Shown in pieces: positions 1 through 4,815 of a stretch of DNA of 5,332 bases. Origin of the DNA: an uncultured Rubrivivax sp. Lineage in GTDB: Bacteria; Pseudomonadota; Gammaproteobacteria; Burkholderiales; Burkholderiaceae_C. The stretch lies in NCBI GenBank assembly GCA_937967345.1, contig CALBTN010000392.1, positions 1 through 5,332 of the forward strand, written 5' to 3'. Under the pieces are notes generated by a model. The model was not told where the DNA came from. It made no database searches and saw only the letters and a program-made list of their open reading frames with translations. Positions within the stretch are counted from its first letter, which is position 1; each line of letters opens with the position of its first letter. Position numbers and translations under genes: made by a program.

Positions 1-278
1 TCGAAGATCGTCATGTGGCCGAACAGCGCGTAGTGCTGGAACACGAAGCCGACGTTGCGCTCGCGCACGCTGGTGTTCGTCGCGTCCTCGCCGTGGAACC
101 GCACCTCGCCGCTGTCGGGCACTTCGAGCCCGGCGATGATGCGCAGCAGCGTGGTCTTGCCCGAGCCCGAAGGCCCGAGCAGCGCCACCAGCTCGCCGGC
201 CGGGATGTCCAGGTTCAGCTTGTCGCACACCACGGTGGCGCCGAAGCGCTTGTTCAGGTGGCGGATCTCGATGCTCAT
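1..278 (-). CDS. cysA: Sulfate/thiosulfate import ATP-binding protein CysA (N-terminal part, cut by window edge)
   Basis: This is the ATPase subunit of the sulfate/thiosulfate ABC importer, a cytoplasmic protein that would power the CysT/CysW membrane channel. Only the first 92 residues are visible; the C-terminal part lies beyond the left edge. The ATG at 278-276 gives MSIEIRHLNKRFG, a typical ABC ATPase opening. Walker A is GPSGSGKT at residues 35-42, followed by TLLRIIAGLE. The Q-loop reads FVFQHYALFGHMT, with Gln81, and FQHYALF is characteristic of the CysA branch. Signature motif, Walker B and any C-terminal regulatory domain are not in the window. A weak AAGG ribosome site lies 9 nt upstream of the ATG. 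It follows cysW on the same strand but after a 123-bp gap filled by a hairpin repeat, whereas the other operon joints are tight. The family call is secure from the motifs and the position after cysT-cysW. Confidence 0.95.
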   Translation of the reverse strand, partial: MSIEIRHLNKRFGATVVCDKLNLDIPAGELVALLGPSGSGKTTLLRIIAGLEVPDSGEVRFHGEDATNTSVRERNVGFVFQHYALFGHMTIF

Positions 279-297
279 GCAAGAAGGCCTTAAGTCA

Positions 298-396
298 TTC
301 ACCGCAGAGGAAAGGAGGACGCAGAGTTGGCGCAGAGGAAGATAAGCCTTGCGTTCCTCTGTGGACCTCTGCGTCACTCCGTTCCTCTGCGGTGAA
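298..396. repeat. Long imperfect inverted repeat built from GCAGAG-type units, between cysW and cysA
   Basis: The outer arms are a perfect 15-bp inverted repeat, TTCACCGCAGAGGAA at 298-312 and its complement at 382-396. Going inward, GGAG and GACGCAGAG (314-317 and 318-326) pair with 377-380 and 367-375 around a single mismatch and a one-base bulge. After a non-pairing internal loop, CAGAGGAA (333-340) pairs with 354-361, leaving a 13-nt loop (341-353). The unit CGCAGAG recurs three times in the left arm (near 303, 320 and 331), and the right arm carries the complementary CTCTGCG/CTCTGTG units. No plausible gene is encoded here. I recall similar ACCGCAGAGG-type intergenic palindromes from other environmental bacteria, but this is memory and unchecked. 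In the cysW-cysA transcript it would fold into a strong stem. It has no T-tract, so it is not a classic terminator. Confidence 0.85.
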
Positions 397-401
397 GGGT
401 T

Positions 402-1337
402 TCATTCGCTGCGATCCCCGACTGCGCGCCGTTGATGTTTGACGCGCTGCTCGACCAGGTACTTCAGCCCCAGCGTCACCAGCGCCAGCAGCGCCAGCAG
501 CGAGGCCACGGCAAACGCCGCGGCGAACTGGTATTCGTTGTAGAGGATCTCGATGTGCAGCGGCATGGTGTTGGTCTGGCCGCGGATGTGGCCCGACACC
601 ACGCTGACCGCACCGAACTCGCCCATCGCGCGCGCGTTGCACAGGATCACGCCGTACAGCAGCGCCCACTTGATGTTGGGCAGCGTGACGCGGCGGAACA
701 TCTGCCAGCCGCTGGCGCCGAGCACGCGCGCGGCTTCTTCTTGCTCCAGCCCTTGCGCCTGCATCAGCGGGATCAGCTCGCGCGCGACGAACGGGAAGGT
801 GATGAACACGGTGGCCAGCACGATGCCGGGCACGGCGAAGATGATCTTGATGTCGTGCGCCGCAAGCCAGCCGCCGAACCAGCCCTGCAGCCCGAACACC
901 AGCAGGTAGATCAGGCCGGCGATGACCGGGCTGACGCTGAACGGCAGGTCGATGAGTGTGAGCAGCAGGTTCTTGCCGCGAAAGTCGAACTTGGCGATGG
1001 CCCAGGCCGCGGCCACGCCGAACACCAGGTTCAGCGGCACGCTGATGCCGGCGGCCAGCAGCGTGAGCCAGATCGCCGAGCGCGCGTCGGGCTCGGCGAT
1101 CGCCTCGACATACACCTGCCAGCCCTTGTCGAAGGCCGCGGCGAACACGCTCACCAGCGGCACGAACAGGAACAGCGTCAGGAAGCCCAGCGCCGCGGCA
1201 GTCAGCGCCCAGCGCACCCAGCGCGCTTCGGCGGTGGCCGCGCGCAGCGCGCGGGGTGCGGCGCGCGGCGCCGCAGCCGCAGCCGCAGCCGCAGTGGCGG
1301 CGGCGGGGGAAACAGCGGGCGCAGCCAAGGTGTTCAT
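402..1337 (-). CDS. cysW: Sulfate/thiosulfate ABC transporter permease CysW
   Basis: This is an inner-membrane permease that pairs with CysT to form the sulfate/thiosulfate channel. It is 311 residues, about 20 longer than E. coli CysW (291 from memory). The extra length is an Ala/Pro-rich N-terminus with eight consecutive alanines at residues 16-23. The conserved body starts near residue 40 (EARWVRWALT), followed by hydrophobic segments such as LGFLTLFLFVPLVSVFAAAF. Family hallmarks include AIWLTLLAAGISVPLNLVFG, IDLPFSVSPVIAGLIYLLVF and FPFVARELIPLMQAQG. The EAA loop that docks on the ATPase runs from Glu200 (EEAARVLGASGWQMFRRV), then ARAMGEFGAVSVVSGHIRG. The ATG at 1337 overlaps the cysT stop in an ATGA arrangement, implying translational coupling, and supports this start over internal GTG codons in the Ala-rich part. 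The stop at 402-404 lies just beyond the hairpin repeat. Confidence 0.96.
   Translation of the reverse strand: MNTLAAPAVSPAAATAAAAAAAAPRAAPRALRAATAEARWVRWALTAAALGFLTLFLFVPLVSVFAAAFDKGWQVYVEAIAEPDARSAIWLTLLAAGISVPLNLVFGVAAAWAIAKFDFRGKNLLLTLIDLPFSVSPVIAGLIYLLVFGLQGWFGGWLAAHDIKIIFAVPGIVLATVFITFPFVARELIPLMQAQGLEQEEAARVLGASGWQMFRRVTLPNIKWALLYGVILCNARAMGEFGAVSVVSGHIRGQTNTMPLHIEILYNEYQFAAAFAVASLLALLALVTLGLKYLVEQRVKHQRRAVGDRSE
1270..1293. repeat. Four tandem copies of GCCGCA inside cysW
   Basis: Four exact copies of the hexamer GCCGCA lie end to end within the 5' part of cysW. On the coding strand they encode part of the poly-alanine tract in the N-terminal extension. Because the unit is six bases, slippage would add or remove alanine pairs without breaking the frame. 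Confidence 0.85.
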
Positions 1338-2170
1338 AGCCCGCCCTGGCGTTTGCGCGACCAGGTCTGCAAGCTGTTGATCAGCAGCAGCAGCACGAAG
1401 GAGATCACCAGCATCACCACCGCGATCGCGGTGGCGCCGGCCACGTCGTACTGCTCGAGCTTGGTGATGATCAGCAGCGGCGTGATCTCGCTGACCATCG
1501 GCAGGTTGCCGGCAATGAAGATCACGCTGCCGTATTCACCCAACGCGCGCGCGAAGGCCAGCGCGAAGCCGGTGAGCAGCGCCGGCAGCACGATCGGCAG
1601 GATCACTTTCGAGAAGGTCTGCCAGCGGCTGGCGCCCAGCGTGGCCGCGGCTTCTTCGAGTTCGCGGTTGACGTCTTCCAGCACCGGCTGCACCGTGCGC
1701 ACGACGAAGGGCACGCCGATGAACACCAGCGCGACGAACACGCCCAGCGGCGTGAAGCTCACCTTGAACGGCAGCCACTGGCCGATCAGCCCGTTGTTGG
1801 CATAAAGCGCGGTCAGCGCGATGCCGGCCACCGCGGTGGGCAGCGCGAACGGCAGGTCGACCAGCGCGTCGACCAGCCGCTTGAACGGGAACTCGTAGCG
1901 CACCAGCACCCAGGCGACGATCAGGCCGAACAAGGCGTTGAGCAGCGCCGCGGCAAACGACGCACCGAAGGTCAGCCGGTACGACGCCACCACGCGCGGC
2001 GCGCTCACCGCCTCCCAGAACGCCGGCCAGGTCATGGTGAAGGTCTTGAGGAACGCGGCCGACAGCGGGATCAGCACGATCAGCCCGACATACAGCAGCG
2101 CGAAGCCCAGCGCCAGATCGAAGCCCGGCAGCACGCTGTGCCGCCGCAGCAGCGTGCGGCTCAAGAGCAC
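1334..2170 (-). CDS. cysT: Sulfate/thiosulfate ABC transporter permease CysT (CysU)
   Basis: This is the second inner-membrane permease of the sulfate/thiosulfate importer. It is 278 residues, matching E. coli CysT/CysU (277 from memory). Hydrophobic segments appear at about 19-41, 66-90, 99-123, 141-160, 190-213 and 248-268, giving the six-helix plan of the family. Recognisable stretches are VLPGFDLALGFALLYVGLIV near the start, LVDLPFALPTAVAGIALTAL in the middle and the EAA loop at about 172-192 (EEAAATLGASRWQTFSKVILP minus its last residue in a 20-residue reading), then ARALGEYGSVIFIAGNLP. The start is GTG at 2170-2168. It is supported by a strong AAGGGGG ribosome site at 2184-2178 with a 7-nt spacer, which overlaps the stop codon of the upstream binding-protein gene. 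Only 12 bp separate the two genes. The stop overlaps the cysW start by 4 bp. No alternative identity seems likely. Confidence 0.96.
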   Translation of the reverse strand: MLLSRTLLRRHSVLPGFDLALGFALLYVGLIVLIPLSAAFLKTFTMTWPAFWEAVSAPRVVASYRLTFGASFAAALLNALFGLIVAWVLVRYEFPFKRLVDALVDLPFALPTAVAGIALTALYANNGLIGQWLPFKVSFTPLGVFVALVFIGVPFVVRTVQPVLEDVNRELEEAAATLGASRWQTFSKVILPIVLPALLTGFALAFARALGEYGSVIFIAGNLPMVSEITPLLIITKLEQYDVAGATAIAVVMLVISFVLLLLINSLQTWSRKRQGGL

Positions 2171-2177
2171 GGCTCGG

Positions 2178-2184
2178 CCCCCTT
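2178..2184 (-). promoter_or_regulatory. Shine-Dalgarno site that fixes the GTG start of cysT
   Basis: The minus strand reads AAGGGGG ending 7 nt before the GTG at 2170-2168. Its first two bases belong to the TAA stop of the binding-protein gene, so a ribosome terminating there is already placed on the cysT initiation site. Confidence 0.7.
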
Positions 2185-3229
2185 ACTTGCGGTTGGCCGC
2201 CAGGATCTGGTCGTACAGCGCGCCGTCGTCGAAGTGCTCCTTCTGCGCCTTCAGCCAGCCGCCGAAGACCTCGTCCACGGTGAAGGTGTTGACCTTGGGG
2301 AAGGTCTTGGCGTGCTTGGCCAGCACCGCGGCGCTGCGCGGGCGCAGGCCCTTCTGTGCAGCGATCTCCTGCGCCTCGGGCGACCACAGGTACTTCAGGT
2401 AAGCCTCGGCCACCTTGCGCGTGCCGCGCTTGTCGACCACCTTGTCGACCACGCTCACCGGGTTCTCGGCCAGCACCGTCCAGCTCGGGTAGACGACGTC
2501 GAAGACATCGCCGAACTCCTCGCGGATCAGGTCGACCTCGCTTTCGAAGGTGGACAGCGCGTCGCCGATGTTGCGCTGGATGAAGGTGGTGGTCGCCGCG
2601 CGGCCGCCGCCGTCGAACACCGGCACGTTGGCGAAGATCTGCTGCACGCGCTCGCGCGCCTGCGCTGGCGAGCCGCCGGCCTTGAGCACCGCGCCGTAGG
2701 CGGCGACGTAGCTGTAGCGGCCATTGCCGGTGAGCTTGGGGTTGGGGATGACCACCGTGGTGCCGGGCTTGGCGACGTCGGCCCAGTCCTTGATGCCCTT
2801 GGGGTTGCCCTTGCGCACCAGCAGCACCGTCACCGAGGTGGTGGGCGCGGCGTTGTCGGGCAGCCGCTTGGCCCAGTCGGCGGGCACCATGCCGCTGCGC
2901 AGCGCCAGCATGTCGATGTCCAGCGCCTGGTTCATCGTCACCACGTCGGCCTCCAGGCCGTCGATCACCGCGCGGATCTGCTTGCTCGAGCCGCCGTGGC
3001 TTTGCTTGATCGTCAGCTCGGCGCCGCCGCCTTGTTTCCAATGAGCGAGGAAGGCCTTGTTGTAGTCCTTGTAGAACTCGCGCGCGACGTCGTAGCTGAC
3101 GTTGAGCAGCGTGACCGGCTGGGCAGACGGGGCGGCCTGGGCGTGGGCCAGCAGCGGCAGCCCAGCGCTGCCGAGCAAGGTGGCCAGCAGCAACGCGCGG
3201 CGGCCGGGGACGGGGTTCAGTGACTTCAT
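2183..3229 (-). CDS. Periplasmic sulfate/thiosulfate-binding protein (Sbp/CysP family)
   Basis: This is the periplasmic receptor that delivers sulfate or thiosulfate to CysT/CysW/CysA. The ATG at 3229 gives 348 residues. It was chosen because it begins a clear signal peptide: MKSLNPVPGRR, a hydrophobic core at 12-27, and a likely cut after AHA at residue 30. No good ribosome site precedes it, and in-frame codons run further upstream. Gly-Arg-Arg-Ala-Leu-Leu (9-14) fits a minimal twin-arginine pattern, but Sec export is equally possible. The mature part opens with LLNVSYDVAREFY (Asp47), then QSHGGS (76-81), LVRKGNPKGIKDW, NPKLTGNGRYSY (163-174), FDGGGRAATTTF (205-216), STFESEV (226-232), VSVVDKVVDKRGTRKVAEAY and FTVDEVFGGWLKAQKEHF. 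Part of this resembles Sbp and part CysP, so I give no gene symbol. It is probably the first gene of the operon, facing metY across the divergent region. Confidence 0.94.
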   Translation of the reverse strand: MKSLNPVPGRRALLLATLLGSAGLPLLAHAQAAPSAQPVTLLNVSYDVAREFYKDYNKAFLAHWKQGGGAELTIKQSHGGSSKQIRAVIDGLEADVVTMNQALDIDMLALRSGMVPADWAKRLPDNAAPTTSVTVLLVRKGNPKGIKDWADVAKPGTTVVIPNPKLTGNGRYSYVAAYGAVLKAGGSPAQARERVQQIFANVPVFDGGGRAATTTFIQRNIGDALSTFESEVDLIREEFGDVFDVVYPSWTVLAENPVSVVDKVVDKRGTRKVAEAYLKYLWSPEAQEIAAQKGLRPRSAAVLAKHAKTFPKVNTFTVDEVFGGWLKAQKEHFDDGALYDQILAANRK

Positions 3230-3270
3230 ACGACGGGCCGGAATCGACAGGATGGACAGCGAAGGCGCGG

Positions 3271-3298
3271 ATGCTAGGCAGCGCCCTTGCGATGGCAA
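3271..3298 (-). promoter_or_regulatory. Candidate sigma70 promoter for the sulfate importer operon
   Basis: On the minus strand, TTGCCA (3298-3293, five of six matches to TTGACA) is followed after 16 bp by TAGCAT (3276-3271, four of six matches to TATAAT). Transcription would start near 3264, leaving a leader of about 35 nt before the ATG at 3229. Consensus matches of this quality occur by chance, so position upstream of the operon is the main support. Confidence 0.45.
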
Positions 3299-3305
3299 AC
3301 GATTC

Positions 3306-3329
3306 AATTCGCAGTTGCTTATGCGATTT
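3306..3329. promoter_or_regulatory. Imperfect dyad, candidate LysR-type (CysB-like) operator
   Basis: AATTCGCA (3306-3313) and TGCGATTT (3322-3329) are inverted repeats matching at seven of eight positions, with an 8-bp spacer. The centre falls about 53 bp upstream of the predicted importer transcription start and about 60 bp upstream of the metY candidate start. That spacing suits activation by a LysR-family protein. No regulator gene is in the window, so the assignment rests on position and symmetry only. Confidence 0.35.
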
Positions 3330-3363
3330 GCGAGCAAGCGGCCCGGGCCCACCCGCGCGGCGC

Positions 3364-3372
3364 TGCTACGCT
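3364..3372 (+). promoter_or_regulatory. Weak candidate extended -10 element for metY
   Basis: TGCTACGCT carries the TGN extension followed by TACGCT, which matches TATAAT at only three of six positions. No good -35 box sits 16-18 bp upstream, as that stretch is GC palindrome. If used, transcription would start near 3379, with a 26-nt leader. An activator-dependent promoter would fit the missing -35. Confidence 0.25.
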
Positions 3373-3393
3373 CGCGCCTTTGTTCACCCGCGC

Positions 3394-3397
3394 GGAG
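3394..3397 (+). promoter_or_regulatory. Ribosome binding site that fixes the metY start
   Basis: GGAG ends 7 nt before the ATG at 3405. The frame is open far upstream to 3102, overlapping the binding-protein gene, but this site and the family's usual N-terminus select 3405. Confidence 0.65.
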
Positions 3398-3404
3398 CCG
3401 CCCC

Positions 3405-4703
3405 ATGACCCAGTCCAAACAGCGTTTCGAAACCCTGGCCGTGCACGCCGGCTACAAGCCCGACCCGGTGACGCGGTCGGTGGCGGTGCCGATCTACCAG
3501 ACCGTGGCCTACGCCTTCGACAACGCGCAGCACGGCGCCGACCTGTTCGACCTGAAGGTGCCGGGCAACATCTACACCCGCATCATGAACCCGACCAACG
3601 ACGTGCTCGAGCAGCGCGTGGCCGCGCTCGAAGGCGGCATCGCCGCGCTGGCGCTGGCGTCCGGGCAGTCGGCGGTGACCTACTCGCTGCTGACCATCAC
3701 CGAGGCCGGCGACAACATCGTGGCCAGCAGCGCGCTGTACGGCGGCACCTACAACCTGTTCGCGCACACGCTGCCGCAGTACGGCATCAGCTCGCGCTTT
3801 GCCGACTACCGCAAGCCCGAGGAGTTCGAGCCGCTGATCGACGAGCGCACCAAGGCCGTCTTCGTCGAATCGCTGGGCAACCCGCAGGGCAACGTCACCG
3901 ACATCGCGCGCATCGCCGAGATCGCGCACCGCCACGGCGTGCCGCTGATCGTCGACAACACGGTGGCCACGCCCTACCTGTGCCGGCCCTTCGAGCACGG
4001 CGCCGACATCGTGGTGCACGCGCTGACCAAGTACCTGGGCGGCCACGGCAACAGCCTGGGCGGGGCCATCGTCGACAGCGGGCGCTTTCCGTGGGCGCAG
4101 CACAAGGCGCGCTACAAGCGGCTGAACGAGCCCGACCCCAGCTACCACGGCGTGGTCTACACCGAAGCGCTGGGCGCGGCGGCCTACATCGGCCGCGCGC
4201 GCGTGGTGCCGCTGCGCAACACCGGCGCGGCGCTGTCGCCGTTCAACGCCTTCCAGATCCTGCAGGGCATCGAAACGCTGGGGCTGCGCGTGGACCGCAT
4301 CAGCGACAACACATTGGCCATCGCCAAGCACCTGCAGCAGCATCCCAAGGTGGCGTGGGTCAACTACGCCGGCCTGAGCGACCACCCCGACCACGCGCTG
4401 ATCGGCAAGTACCTGTCGGGCAAGGCCTCCGGGCTAATGACCTTCGGCTTGAAGAGCGCGCCCGGCGCTGGACGCGAAGCCGGGGCTCGCTTCCTGGATG
4501 CGCTGCAGCTGTTCTTGCGGCTGGTGAACATCGGCGACACGCGCTCGCTGGCCACGCACCCGGCGTCGACCACGCACCGCCAGTTGTCGCCCACCGAGCT
4601 GGCCAAGTCCGGCGTCGGCGAGGACACGGTGCGGCTGTCGGTGGGCATCGAGCACATCGACGACCTGATCGCCGACCTGGACCAGGCGCTGGCCGCGGTC
4701 TGA
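3405..4703 (+). CDS. metY: O-acetylhomoserine sulfhydrylase (aminocarboxypropyltransferase), MetY
   Basis: This cytoplasmic PLP enzyme condenses O-acetylhomoserine with sulfide to give homocysteine and acetate, the direct sulfhydrylation route to methionine. The 432 residues equal the usual MetY length of about 430, longer than typical MetB or MetZ. Motifs of the Cys/Met-metabolism PLP family occur in order: FETLAVHAGYKPDP (9-22), PIYQTVAYAF, YTRIMNPT at 57-64 (Tyr57 and Arg59, phosphate contact from the neighbouring subunit), SGQSA (86-90), SALYGGTYNLF, ESLGNPQGNV, VDNTVATPYL with Asp184 facing the pyridine nitrogen, and ALTKYLGGHGNSLGG with Lys209 as the Schiff-base lysine. The C-terminal part has NIGDTRSLATHPASTTHRQL and VRLSVGIEHIDDL, with Arg410 as the likely substrate-carboxylate contact. 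All key residues are present, so it should be active. It is divergent from the sulfate importer, which fits a shared role in sulfur supply. O-succinylhomoserine use cannot be excluded from sequence alone. Confidence 0.95.
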   Translation: MTQSKQRFETLAVHAGYKPDPVTRSVAVPIYQTVAYAFDNAQHGADLFDLKVPGNIYTRIMNPTNDVLEQRVAALEGGIAALALASGQSAVTYSLLTITEAGDNIVASSALYGGTYNLFAHTLPQYGISSRFADYRKPEEFEPLIDERTKAVFVESLGNPQGNVTDIARIAEIAHRHGVPLIVDNTVATPYLCRPFEHGADIVVHALTKYLGGHGNSLGGAIVDSGRFPWAQHKARYKRLNEPDPSYHGVVYTEALGAAAYIGRARVVPLRNTGAALSPFNAFQILQGIETLGLRVDRISDNTLAIAKHLQQHPKVAWVNYAGLSDHPDHALIGKYLSGKASGLMTFGLKSAPGAGREAGARFLDALQLFLRLVNIGDTRSLATHPASTTHRQLSPTELAKSGVGEDTVRLSVGIEHIDDLIADLDQALAAV

Positions 4704-4711
4704 CGCGGCGC

Positions 4712-4741
4712 GCTTCGTCTCCTCAGGCTTCGTCTCCTCAG
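4712..4741. repeat. Two tandem copies of a 15-bp unit downstream of metY
   Basis: GCTTCGTCTCCTCAG occurs exactly twice, end to end (4712-4726 and 4727-4741), starting 8 bp after the metY stop. The unit's CGTCTCC can pair with the GGGGACG that follows, so either copy can form the stem described at 4727-4751. Confidence 0.85.
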
Positions 4742-4751
4742 GGGACGACGC
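4727..4751 (+). terminator. Possible stem-loop at the metY 3' end (no T-tract)
   Basis: CGTCTCC (4731-4737) pairs with GGGGACG (4741-4747), including one G-T wobble, around a TCA loop. The stem can be extended outward by T4730-A4748, C4728-G4750 and G4727-C4751 with one mismatch. There is no run of T after the stem, so an intrinsic terminator is doubtful; it may instead protect the metY mRNA 3' end. Confidence 0.3.
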
Positions 4752-4770
4752 CGCGCCCGCGCCCCACTAG

Positions 4771-4815
4771 CATCGTCGCGGGCAGGCCAGCCGGCTTGCG
4801 CGGGGGACGACGATG
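4771..4815 (+). promoter_or_regulatory. Inverted repeat covering the start codon of the downstream gene
   Basis: CATCGTCG (4771-4778) is the exact reverse complement of CGACGATG (4808-4815), whose last three bases are the ATG start. Nested inside, GCAGGCC (4782-4788) can pair with GGCTTGC (4793-4799) with one wobble around an AGCC loop. The GGGGG ribosome site (4802-4806) would sit in the internal loop. If transcribed, this fold could lower translation initiation; chance symmetry in GC-rich DNA is possible. Confidence 0.4.

Larger units (their letters stand above)
3227..3404. promoter_or_regulatory. Divergent control region between the sulfate importer operon and metY
   Basis: About 175 non-coding bases separate the two divergent starts. 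The stretch from about 3296 to 3330 is clearly richer in A and T than the flanks and is the natural place for a regulator to bind. It contains an imperfect dyad and a second spaced palindrome, TTGCT (3315-3319) with AGCAA (3333-3337). To the right lie a GC palindrome, GGCCCGGGCC at 3340-3349, and two copies of CACCCGCGCGG (3350-3360 and 3385-3395). The transporter and metY could share one regulator here, CysB being the obvious candidate in proteobacteria, but that is inference. Confidence 0.6.

Noticed and set aside
298..396. CRISPR array or intrinsic terminator in the cysW-cysA gap
   Set aside because: The GCAGAG units are unevenly spaced by 11-17 bp and arranged as one palindrome, with no spacers. 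There is no T-tract after the stem on either strand, and cysA follows in the same direction.
432..1805. Long plus-strand open frame (457 codons) opposite cysW and cysT
   Set aside because: It is antisense to two well-recognised permease genes, has a Gln/Arg/His-rich low-complexity product, and is explained by GC-rich codon bias leaving antisense frames free of stops.
1536..3041. Long minus-strand open frame (501 codons) spanning cysT and the binding-protein gene
   Set aside because: It is an Arg-rich shifted-frame shadow of two real genes with strong family motifs in their own frames.
2138..3223. Plus-strand open frame (361 codons) opposite the binding-protein gene
   Set aside because: It is antisense to the recognised Sbp/CysP gene, with a His/Val/Ala-rich product and no recognisable motif.
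3102..3404. N-terminal extension of MetY back to an ATG at 3102
   Set aside because: It would overlap the divergent binding-protein gene and run through the promoter region. The family N-terminus and the GGAG ribosome site both favour 3405.
3230..3418. N-terminal extension of the binding protein upstream of 3229
   Set aside because: It would bury the signal peptide inside the protein and read through the putative promoter; the lipophilic leader clearly begins at the ATG at 3229.
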